Below are positions 1 through 4,840 of a stretch of 5,021 nucleotides of DNA, piece by piece. Position 1 is the stretch's first letter. Every line of letters begins with the position of its first letter. Made by a program: the position numbers and the translations under genes. The stretch comes from an uncultured Brevibacterium sp. (GTDB lineage Bacteria > Actinomycetota > Actinomycetes > Actinomycetales > Brevibacteriaceae): NCBI GenBank assembly GCA_902489215.1, contig CABTZE010000146.1, forward strand, positions 1-5,021, read 5' to 3'. The notes under the pieces are model-generated. The model was not told the origin of the DNA. It made no database searches and saw only the letters and a list, made by a program, of their open reading frames with translations.

Positions 1-413
1 GCGGAATCCTGATACGACGTCACAATGTTCCAGCCAACCCGGCCACCCGTCAGGTGGTCCAAGCTCGCGAACCGGCGCGCCAACAAAAACGGATCCTCAT
101 ACGTGCAGGACGCCGTCAACCCGAACCCCAACCGACGCGTCACCGCCGCCATTGCAGACACTGCAGCGAACGGATCCAACAACGGAACCTGCACGCCGCG
201 CTCATGCGAAACCGCGTCGCTGCCGCCATACACGTCATAGGTGCCCAACACATCCGCCAAAAACAGTGCCGTGAAACCGCCGCGATCCAACGTCTGAGCC
301 AGGTCGGTCCAGTAGCTCAACTGATCAAAATCCGCCGCCCGAGACTCCGGATGCCGCCACAAACCCGGCGACTGATGCACAGGCGTGGCCATCTCAAACG
401 CGTTAAGAAGCAC
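1..413 (-). CDS. NtaA/SnaA/DszA-family FMN-dependent monooxygenase, 5' part only
   Basis: The first 137 codons of a gene that runs off the left edge. The protein begins MLLNAFEM and continues VHQSPGLWRHP (residues 12-22), FLADVLGTYDVYGG (51-64), LGFGLTASCTYEDPFLLARRF (from 95), LDHLTGGRVGWNIVTSY (118-134). These are characteristic of the NtaA/SnaA/DszA branch of the bacterial luciferase-like TIM-barrel flavin monooxygenases, which use FMNH2 supplied by a separate reductase plus O2 to oxidise sulfones, sulfonates, aminopolycarboxylates and similar compounds. I chose the GTG at 411-413: the family normally has LNAF-M at its N-terminus, an in-frame TGA lies two codons upstream, and GAGG stands 6 nt before the GTG. 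The later ATG at 390-392 would drop the conserved LNAFEM. The start overlaps the upstream gene's stop by 11 nt, implying translational coupling. Family is confident; a sulfur substrate is inferred from the SfnB-like partner and the SAM riboswitch. Most of the protein, including its C-terminal half, is not visible. Confidence 0.88.
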   Translation of the reverse strand, partial: MLLNAFEMATPVHQSPGLWRHPESRAADFDQLSYWTDLAQTLDRGGFTALFLADVLGTYDVYGGSDAVSHERGVQVPLLDPFAAVSAMAAVTRRLGFGLTASCTYEDPFLLARRFASLDHLTGGRVGWNIVTSYQDS

Positions 414-1782
414 GGGTCACCTCACCGATAGCGTTGAGGCCCTCCGGGACAGTCCCGTTAACCAGGTAGTCGCCGATGATCCGCTCACGGAACACAATCG
501 GGTTGTGTGTTGCGACCGTCTGCGCGTTCCGCCAATGCCGGTCCAGGTTCTTCTCCCGCGACGTGTTCGATGCCCCACCCGTGAGGAACAGGTCAGAGCA
601 AATGCTGGTCACGATGCTCGGTACAGTCACGTGCGCGCGCTCAACAGCAAGCTCCGCTTCAGTCAGCAGGCGCTGCGCATCTGGATCTTCGAGCGAAAGC
701 ACACCCTCGGCGGCTTCAAGCCGCCGCGCCGCCTCAACCACCGTAGACTCAACCACGAAAGCCTGCGCCGAAAGCCGGCCCACAACCCCCAAAATCTGCG
801 GGTCCTCAGAGTGCGGAACACCCAATCCCGTGTTGAAGGAGCGGGTCCGCCGGCGCACGCCAGCCGCCGCATCGTTCACATCATTGCGGGCGATACCCGC
901 CAACACGGCGAGCAAAACGATCTGGAACAGTGGCGCCTCAAACTGCGCCTCAGCGCTGCCGGGAACGCGGTTCAGAATGTGCTCGGGCGCTACACGCACA
1001 TCGGTGAAACGCGTGGTGCCGGTACCGGTGAGGCTCTGGCCGAAACCATTCCAGTCATCCTCAAGCTCAACACCCGGAGCCCGCGTGGAAACGACAGCGA
1101 ACTGGCGACCTTTGGTCGGCGTGCCGTCCGCATCCAGCAGCGTGGCCGAAACCCGCGTATGCGTCGCGTACGCCGTGCCGGTGCAGTAGTACTTAGCGCC
1201 GTTGAGCACCCCAGACCCATCGGGCTGCACAGCCAACGTGGTGTTGAGCGTATTCAGCGCGTTCCCGCTCACCTCGGTGGATGCGTTACCCACAACATCG
1301 CCGGCAAGAACCTTCCCGTACCAGAACTCGCGCGCCTGCTCGTCCTGGTAGCGCAGCGTCTCCACGAAACCTGCGTGGGAACGGTATTGATGCGCGATGT
1401 TCGGGTCAGCCGCCGCCAGGTCGATCAGCAACTGCACCCAGTCGGTGAAGCACACGCCCAGGCCGCCGTACTCGGTAGGCACCCGCAGTACGGTGAAGCC
1501 GGCGCGGTTGAGTTCCGCGATCTCAACGAACGGCAGAACACGATGCGCCTCCCGCTCAGAAGCTCCGAGCGCGATGCGGTCAAAGATCGGCCCGAAATGC
1601 TCACGCAGCTCAGCCAGGCTTGGCGTGTACCCGGCTTCCCACGGGGTGACCGGCGCATCTTGGGTGGTGACGTAACGCAGCCCTTCAGCGAAGCTCAACT
1701 CAGCCGAGGAAACACCGGTGCTGGTTTCCGCATCGGCTACTGCTGCAGGGTGGGCAGGGGTGTGCGTGGACAACGATGACAC
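403..1782 (-). CDS. SfnB/DszC-like acyl-CoA dehydrogenase-fold flavoprotein (sulfur acquisition)
   Basis: A 459-residue protein of the acyl-CoA dehydrogenase superfamily, in the branch of SfnB and DszC, whose known members are flavin-dependent monooxygenases or oxidoreductases of sulfur compounds rather than CoA-thioester dehydrogenases. Visible features: N-terminal helical domain with FTVLRVPTEYGGLGV (residues 96-110) and AAADPNIAHQYRSHAGF (123-139); beta domain with VVGNASTEVSGN (163-174), NGAKYYCTGTAYA (194-206) and DWNGFGQSLTGTGTTRF (243-259); C-terminal helical domain ending in FLTGGASNTS (399-408), LDRHWRNAQTVATHNP (413-428) and IIGDYLVNG (435-443). The DRHWRNA-T--TH motif typifies the SfnB/DszC group. 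The GTG start is chosen because GGAAAGGA lies 6 nt upstream; an in-frame ATG at 1915-1917 falls inside the promoter and upstream of the riboswitch. It is first in the operon and overlaps the downstream monooxygenase gene by 11 nt. The exact substrate is unknown. Residues 1-45 are low in conserved motifs. Confidence 0.88.
   Translation of the reverse strand: MSSLSTHTPAHPAAVADAETSTGVSSAELSFAEGLRYVTTQDAPVTPWEAGYTPSLAELREHFGPIFDRIALGASEREAHRVLPFVEIAELNRAGFTVLRVPTEYGGLGVCFTDWVQLLIDLAAADPNIAHQYRSHAGFVETLRYQDEQAREFWYGKVLAGDVVGNASTEVSGNALNTLNTTLAVQPDGSGVLNGAKYYCTGTAYATHTRVSATLLDADGTPTKGRQFAVVSTRAPGVELEDDWNGFGQSLTGTGTTRFTDVRVAPEHILNRVPGSAEAQFEAPLFQIVLLAVLAGIARNDVNDAAAGVRRRTRSFNTGLGVPHSEDPQILGVVGRLSAQAFVVESTVVEAARRLEAAEGVLSLEDPDAQRLLTEAELAVERAHVTVPSIVTSICSDLFLTGGASNTSREKNLDRHWRNAQTVATHNPIVFRERIIGDYLVNGTVPEGLNAIGEVTRAS
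417..423 (-). promoter_or_regulatory. Ribosome binding site inside the upstream gene, selects the GTG start
   Basis: The minus strand reads GAGGTGACCC before the GTG at 413. The GAGG core (420-423) is 6 nt from the start and lies within the last codons of the upstream flavoprotein gene, so the two genes are probably translated in a coupled way. Confidence 0.55.
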
Positions 1783-1788
1783 AGTTAT

Positions 1789-1796
1789 TCCTTTCC
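1789..1796 (-). promoter_or_regulatory. Ribosome binding site of the SfnB-like gene, partly inside riboswitch helix P1
   Basis: The minus strand reads GGAAAGGA, then ATAACT, then GTG, a 6-nt spacing. Its first two G residues (1795-1796) are also the last bases of the 3' strand of riboswitch helix P1. This fixes the start at 1782 and suggests that aptamer folding limits ribosome access. Confidence 0.75.
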
Positions 1797-1875
1797 ATCG
1801 TTCCTGGCGGGAGCACCGTGCATAAACCGGTTGCTGCGACGTCGACGAGCCAGGTCTCTCAGTCGCTCTGGATGG
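1795..1875 (-). ncRNA. SAM riboswitch, S-box clan, SAM-I/IV-like (no P4)
   Basis: Read on the minus strand, this 81-nt leader matches the SAM-I core. P1 is CCATC (1871-1875) with GATGG (1795-1799), followed by the conserved AGAG-type joint. P2a is GCGAC (1862-1866) with GTCGC (1836-1840). Between them lie a kink-turn-like TGA/GA element and P2b GAG/CTC capped by a loop containing CCTGG (1850-1854). P3 is AGC-AA-CCG (1828-1835) with CGG-T-GCT (1812-1818), whose AA/T internal loop matches the GGCAACC...GGUGCC SAM-contact region of S-box RNAs. Loop CCTGG is exactly complementary to CCAGG (1803-1807) in the joint after P3, the expected pseudoknot. No P4 helix fits between P3 and P1, and only 12 nt separate P1 from the GTG, so it resembles the SAM-I/IV variant rather than classic SAM-I or SAM-IV. 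It lies between promoter and gene. Because P1 touches the ribosome binding site and no terminator hairpin is seen, the inferred action is SAM-dependent repression of translation. Confidence 0.88.
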
Positions 1876-1888
1876 GTTACAGGCATCA

Positions 1889-1917
1889 TTTCTATAGCCC
1901 GCCCCGAGCCGTGTCAA
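1889..1917 (-). promoter_or_regulatory. Sigma70-type promoter of the sulfur operon
   Basis: The minus strand carries a perfect -35 TTGACA (1912-1917) and an AT-rich -10 region reading TATAGAAAT. The hexamer is either TATAGA (1891-1896, 15-nt spacer) or TAGAAA (1889-1894, 17-nt spacer). Transcription would begin near 1880-1885, just before riboswitch helix P1 at 1875, giving a leader of about 100 nt that is almost entirely aptamer. Confidence 0.65.
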
Positions 1918-1932
1918 CCGCCCGCAGGCCTG

Positions 1933-1945
1933 TTTGTGTCACAAA
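1933..1945. promoter_or_regulatory. Perfect 13-nt palindrome upstream of the sulfur promoter
   Basis: TTTGTG, a central T, then CACAAA. It lies about 16 bp upstream of the -35 box of the sulfur operon and within the T-rich tail after the marR terminator. It could be an activator site or chance. I do not recognise the regulator. Confidence 0.25.
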
Positions 1946-1955
1946 ACGTCAACAA

Positions 1956-2005
1956 GAATCGCCCCCGCGTGGCCTGCGTAGTTGCAGGCGCCGCGGGGGC
2001 GATTC
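1956..2005 (-). terminator. Strong hairpin terminator downstream of marR
   Basis: A 50-nt inverted repeat: arms GAATCGCCCCCGCG (1956-1969) and its exact complement (1992-2005), extended inward by GCCTGC-type pairing with one 2-nt internal mismatch and a 6-nt loop. In the minus direction it is followed by TTGTTGACGTTTTG. It stands 46 nt past the marR stop and before the sulfur-operon promoter, so it insulates the two units. Confidence 0.75.
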
Positions 2006-2051
2006 GCGAGGTTTTAGGGGGGATCAGATGGCGAGGCTCAGAAGGTGGGAA

Positions 2052-2579
2052 TCAGAAGGCGACTTTCTCCAGTAGCCGGGTCAGCTCCTGCCGTTCGTTG
2101 GCGCTGAGTGCGGCGAGCACCACGTCGTCGGAGGCCATGGTCAGTGCGTGTGCCCGCCGGTAGGCATCCTGCCCCTGCGGTGTTGCGACGACGATCCGGG
2201 AGCGACGGTCGCGGGGGTCCACTCGACGCTCGACCCAGCCTCGCTTCTCCAGGAAATCCACCAGGTTCACGATCTGGCTTGGGTCCAGGCTCAGGAAGTC
2301 ACCGAGCTCGCGCTGGGACGGGTTCACATCCGAGGCGGCCAGAGCGAGCACGGAGTACTGGCGAACCTTTAACCCCATTTCCTCCTGTAGGACGCGGTTG
2401 GCGTGGCTGTGGCCGATGCTGCGCAGCCGGGCCGCCAGGAACTGGACTTGGCCGGCGAGTTCCGATGACGTGAACTCCGCCATGCGCTCGGCCGCGAGAC
2501 CGGTGGAGGGGGCGGGGAAGCGCTGGGCGGCCTCGGCCGGGCTGCTTGTGGCTCCGGATGTGTCCTTTGTGATCGTCAT
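2052..2579 (-). CDS. MarR-family transcriptional regulator
   Basis: A 175-residue protein with a MarR-type winged helix. Residues 1-35 are a low-complexity, probably disordered tail. Helix alpha1 spans about 36-60, followed by MGLKVRQYSVLALAA (68-82). The recognition region QRELGDFLSLDPSQIVNLVDFLEKRGWVERR (from 89) is followed by the wing DPRDRRSRIV (121-130), whose D-RDRR signature is diagnostic of MarR, and a C-terminal dimerisation helix (about 135-174). Family members bind palindromic DNA as dimers and are usually released by small aromatic or CoA-thioester ligands. The ATG is supported by AAGGAAG (2587-2593), 7 nt upstream. It is divergent from the SDR/amidohydrolase/acyl-CoA dehydrogenase operon and is probably its repressor and its own. 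By context it could resemble CouR-type regulators that sense hydroxycinnamoyl-CoA, but that is inference. The N-terminal tail makes it somewhat longer than a typical MarR of about 140-150 residues. Confidence 0.9.
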   Translation of the reverse strand: MTITKDTSGATSSPAEAAQRFPAPSTGLAAERMAEFTSSELAGQVQFLAARLRSIGHSHANRVLQEEMGLKVRQYSVLALAASDVNPSQRELGDFLSLDPSQIVNLVDFLEKRGWVERRVDPRDRRSRIVVATPQGQDAYRRAHALTMASDDVVLAALSANERQELTRLLEKVAF

Positions 2580-2642
2580 GTGCTTGCTTCCTTGGTCCGT
2601 GTGCTTGAGGACGTGATCCGGCTGATCTTGTCTCTGTACTTG

Positions 2643-2672
2643 CCTCTACAGGGGGTAAACCCCTTGCAGAGG
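2643..2672. repeat. 30-nt imperfect dyad in the marR leader
   Basis: CCTCTACAGGGGG (2643-2655) and CCCCTTGCAGAGG (2660-2672) pair over 13 positions with one G-T wobble and one A-C mismatch around a TAAA loop. In the marR transcript it would form a leader hairpin 64 nt before the start codon. As DNA it could be a second operator. It lacks a U-tract in either direction, so it is not an obvious terminator. Confidence 0.5.
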
Positions 2673-2700
2673 ATCGTACTCGAAAAGCGCCCTTCGAAAA

Positions 2701-2721
2701 ATAATTGACATTCTCAATTAT
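2701..2721. promoter_or_regulatory. Predicted MarR operator (8+5+8 perfect palindrome)
   Basis: ATAATTGA (2701-2708), spacer CATTC, then TCAATTAT (2714-2721). It is a perfect AT-rich inverted repeat in a GC-rich genome, of the size and symmetry MarR dimers bind. It covers the -35 of the rightward promoter and most of the marR -10, so one bound dimer could silence both directions. Assignment to the adjacent MarR protein is inferred from position. Confidence 0.7.
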
Positions 2722-2733
2722 ATGTACTGTCAT
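2705..2733 (+). promoter_or_regulatory. Promoter of the SDR/amidohydrolase/acyl-CoA dehydrogenase operon
   Basis: Perfect -35 TTGACA (2705-2710), 17-nt spacer, and a moderate -10 TGTCAT (2728-2733). The -35 lies within the predicted MarR operator. Transcription would start near 2740 and leave a leader of about 135 nt. Confidence 0.5.
2717..2722 (-). promoter_or_regulatory. -10 box of the marR promoter
   Basis: The minus strand has a consensus TATAAT here, giving a leader of roughly 130 nt to the marR ATG. No convincing -35 is visible 16-18 nt upstream, so the promoter is weak or needs help. Confidence 0.4.
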
Positions 2734-2741
2734 GGTTCTTA

Positions 2742-2757
2742 TGTGGTGAACGCCACA
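2742..2757. promoter_or_regulatory. CRP/GlxR-like site
   Basis: TGTGG, six bases, CCACA. This matches the 16-bp geometry TGTG-N8-CACA of CRP-family sites (GlxR in actinobacteria) but with G/C in place of the usual A/T at position 5. It sits at or just past the predicted transcription start of the rightward operon, where binding would repress. Tentative. Confidence 0.35.
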
Positions 2758-2767
2758 CAAGGTCCAT

Positions 2768-2806
2768 CCGAGAGCATCCGCCGCGAGGCGGCACACAGAC
2801 TCTCGG
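2768..2806 (+). other. Nested hairpin with GNRA tetraloop in the operon leader
   Basis: Outer stem CCGAGAG (2768-2774) with CTCTCGG (2800-2806); inner stem CCGCC (2778-2782) with GGCGG (2787-2791), closed by a GCGA tetraloop (2783-2786). An asymmetric internal loop (3 and 8 nt) lies between. It falls in the predicted 5' leader of the SDR operon and has no U-tract, so it is not an intrinsic terminator. Confidence 0.5.
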
Positions 2807-2809
2807 GGC

Positions 2810-2872
2810 AGAACCTCAGAACAGACTCTTAGAACAGAACCGACATCTAGAACGTCATCCCCGAAGGAGAAC
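2810..2872 (+). repeat. Six AGAAC pentamers ahead of the SDR gene
   Basis: AGAAC occurs at 2810, 2818, 2831, 2836, 2849 and 2868; the last overlaps the ribosome binding site. Two copies are part of a longer direct repeat AGAACAGA (2818-2825 and 2831-2838). The stretch is purine-rich and probably unstructured. Function unknown. Confidence 0.4.
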
Positions 2873-2875
2873 CCC

Positions 2876-3805
2876 ATGTCCCTCGACGGTAAGGTCGCCA
2901 TCGTCACCGGCTCGGGCGCAGGCCTGGGCCTCGCCTACGCCCAGGAGCTCGCTCGCCAGGGAGCCTCCGTGGTTATCAACGACGTCAACCAGGAGACCGC
3001 GGACGCCGCTGTCGCCTCGATCACCGCAGCCGGCGGCAAGGCCGTGGCCGCCGTGGTCCCGGTCGGCACCAGCGAGGCCGCCGACCAGCTGGTCAAGACC
3101 GCCGTGGACACCTTCGGTGGCCTGGACATCCTGGTGAACAACGCAGGGATCCTGCGAGACAAATCCTTGCTGAAGATGAGCGACGAAGACTTCGACCTGG
3201 TCATCAACGTCCACCTCAAGGGCACCTTCACCTGCGTCCGCGCCGCTTACGCCTACTTCAAGGAGAACGGCGTGGCCGGCCGCATCGTCTGCATCGGTTC
3301 ACCAACCGGCCAGCGAGGCAACTTCGGCCAGACCAACTACGCCGCAGCCAAGGCCGGCATCGTCGGTATGGTTCGCACCTGGGCCCTCGAGATGAAGCGC
3401 GCCGGCGTGATGGTCAACGCCGTCATCCCAGTGGCGGCCACCGCAATGACCAAGACCGTCCCTTACTTCCAGAAGGCCGTCGAAGCGGACGAACGCGGCG
3501 AGGCCATGCCTTCCTTCTTCCGCCACGACCTCGGCTTCGGAACCGCCGACGACGTCGCCGGCCTCATCGCTTTCCTTTCCTCCCCGGAGGCCGAGGGCAT
3601 CACCGGCCAGGCCATCGGAGTCGGCGGCGATCGCCTGCAGGTCTGGTCCCACCCAGAACCGGTAGCCACCGAGTACCACGAGGGCGGCTGGGACTACGCC
3701 ACCATGCAGACCCAGGGCGCCGAGCTGGTCAAGGCCAACCTCCAAGAGGTCGGCGAGAAGATGCCTCCGCTGCCAGCCGAGCTCGAACCAGAGCAGAAGA
3801 ACTAA
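2876..3805 (+). CDS. SDR-family dehydrogenase, probable beta-hydroxyacyl-CoA dehydrogenase
   Basis: A 309-residue classical short-chain dehydrogenase/reductase. Rossmann motif TGSGAGLG (11-18); D36 at the end of beta2 (VINDVNQ) favours NAD(H) over NADP(H); NNAG (88-91); catalytic tetrad N111, S142, Y155 and K159 in NYAAAKAG. The usual PG after the active site is IPVAATAM (184-191), as in the HSD17B4-like branch that oxidises beta-hydroxyacyl-CoA. About 50 residues follow the normal SDR end (GITGQAIGVGGDRLQVW, 241-257), giving a tail with TEYHEGGWDYATM (265-277) and a Pro/Glu-rich end. It is longer than FabG-type enzymes (about 250). AAGGAG (2864-2869) is 6 nt from the ATG. It is first in the operon, 11 nt before the amidohydrolase gene. 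The role inferred from neighbours is oxidation of a beta-hydroxyacyl-CoA, possibly an aryl-beta-hydroxypropanoyl-CoA (CouN-like). A ketoreductase role is the alternative. Confidence 0.88.
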   Translation: MSLDGKVAIVTGSGAGLGLAYAQELARQGASVVINDVNQETADAAVASITAAGGKAVAAVVPVGTSEAADQLVKTAVDTFGGLDILVNNAGILRDKSLLKMSDEDFDLVINVHLKGTFTCVRAAYAYFKENGVAGRIVCIGSPTGQRGNFGQTNYAAAKAGIVGMVRTWALEMKRAGVMVNAVIPVAATAMTKTVPYFQKAVEADERGEAMPSFFRHDLGFGTADDVAGLIAFLSSPEAEGITGQAIGVGGDRLQVWSHPEPVATEYHEGGWDYATMQTQGAELVKANLQEVGEKMPPLPAELEPEQKN

Positions 3806-3816
3806 GGACAAGCACC

Positions 3817-4839
3817 ATGACCGGAACCCAGGACACGGCTCCGCAGGGGGCTGAGCACGGCAACGACAGCGGCGCCCCCGCCTCAACCCCTGCTCCCGGC
3901 CCCGTCTCAACCCCCGGCCCCGGCCCAGTCCGCTACGAGCTGGGTGTGGACGCCTCGGCCATCGAGGCCGTGGACATGCACGTCCACCTCGAGGTGGACT
4001 CGTGCGGCCACAAGGCGTTGCCGGAAGACTTCTTCGAGGCCTCCGCGAAGTACTTCAAGTCCGCTGAACGGACCCCGAGCGTGGACACCATCGCGGAGAC
4101 CTACCGGCAGCGCCGGATGGCTGCCGTCGTCTTCACCGTGGACGCGCGCACCCAGTTCGGCCACAAGCCGAACTCCATCGATGACCTCGTGGCCGGTTGC
4201 GCCCGGAACAACGACGTCCTCATCCCATTCGGCTCCGTGGATCCCCGCACCGGGGCGGACGCGTTGGACGAGGCGACCCGCCAGGCCGAGCAGCTCGGAG
4301 TGCGTGGTTTCAAGTTCCACCCCTCCGTGCAGGGATTCGACCCCTCGGACCGCGAGTACTACCCGCTCTGGGAGCGGCTCCAGGAGCTGGGGCTGCCGAT
4401 CGTTTCCCACACCGGGCAGAACGGCATGGGCGCCGGCCTGCCCGGCGGGCGCGGCATCAAGCTGAAGTACTCCAACCCGTTGCTGCTGGACGACGTCGCC
4501 GCCGACTTCCCTGACCTGCAGATCATCATGGCCCACCCATCGGTGCCCTGGCAGGACGAGGCGAACTCGATCGCGACTCACAAGGCCAACGTGCACATCG
4601 ACCTCTCCGGCTGGTCCCCGAAGTACTTCCCGGAGTCCCTGGTCCGCCAGTCGAACAACGTGCTGGCACGCAAGGTGCTCTTCGGAACCGACTTCCCGCT
4701 GATCACCCCGGACAAGTGGCTGGCCGCCTTTGCGGAGCTTCCGCTCAAGGACGAGGTCAGGCCTTGGATCCTCAAGGACAACGCGGTACGCCTGCTGGGC
4801 CTGGACCGTGAGTCCGCGACCGAGACGAAGGGAGACTGA
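3817..4839 (+). CDS. Metal-dependent amidohydrolase_2 family hydrolase, possible beta-ketoacyl-CoA hydrolase
   Basis: A 340-residue TIM-barrel hydrolase of the amidohydrolase_2 (ACMSD-like) family. Likely metal ligands and catalytic residues in order: MHVHLE (H55, H57), FKFHP (H168), SHTG (H198), MAHPS (H240) and FGTDFP (D292), ending with DNAVRLLGL (321-329), the usual closing helix. Family members decarboxylate, hydrate or hydrolyse C-C and C-O bonds. In actinobacterial hydroxycinnamate clusters an amidohydrolase (CouO) has been proposed, as I recall, to cleave the aryl-beta-ketoacyl-CoA, replacing a thiolase. The neighbouring SDR and acyl-CoA dehydrogenase fit that scheme, but the substrate is not shown by sequence. 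Residues 1-38 are a Ser/Pro/Gly-rich tail absent from typical members. The ATG is supported by AAGGA (3804-3808), which overlaps the SDR stop codon. No signal peptide; cytoplasmic. GTG at codon 44 is a weaker alternative start. Confidence 0.85.
   Translation: MTGTQDTAPQGAEHGNDSGAPASTPAPGPVSTPGPGPVRYELGVDASAIEAVDMHVHLEVDSCGHKALPEDFFEASAKYFKSAERTPSVDTIAETYRQRRMAAVVFTVDARTQFGHKPNSIDDLVAGCARNNDVLIPFGSVDPRTGADALDEATRQAEQLGVRGFKFHPSVQGFDPSDREYYPLWERLQELGLPIVSHTGQNGMGAGLPGGRGIKLKYSNPLLLDDVAADFPDLQIIMAHPSVPWQDEANSIATHKANVHIDLSGWSPKYFPESLVRQSNNVLARKVLFGTDFPLITPDKWLAAFAELPLKDEVRPWILKDNAVRLLGLDRESATETKGD
3883..3930 (+). repeat. Tandem 24-bp repeat coding STPxPGPV twice
   Basis: Two adjacent 24-bp units (3883-3906 and 3907-3930) encode STPAPGPV then STPGPGPV, in the disordered N-terminal tail of the amidohydrolase. 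They differ at a few bases. Likely a slippage-derived linker expansion. Confidence 0.7.
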
Positions 4840-4840
4840 G

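Noticed and set aside
54..431. Plus-strand open frames at the left edge
   Set aside because: Arg/Gln-rich shadows of the minus-strand monooxygenase, whose reading frame stays open to the edge with strong motif matches.
385..1779. Long plus-strand open frame of 464 codons
   Set aside because: Antisense shadow of the SfnB-like gene; Arg-rich composition with no recognisable motif, while the minus frame shows clear family motifs.
1783..1917. N-terminal extension of 45 residues on the SfnB-like protein from an ATG at 1917
   Set aside because: The ATG lies inside the -35 box and the stretch is the riboswitch leader; a good ribosome binding site precedes GTG 1782 and the extension has no family motif.
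2643..2672. Intrinsic terminator
   Set aside because: A stable hairpin, but no U-run follows in either direction and no gene ends nearby.
2810..2872. CRISPR-like or iteron array
   Set aside because: The AGAAC units are only 5-8 nt, irregularly spaced and without unique spacers; no origin or plasmid gene is nearby.
2299..2907. Minus-strand open frame spanning the divergent intergenic region
   Set aside because: It crosses both predicted promoters and the operator and overlaps marR in another frame; no domain is recognisable.
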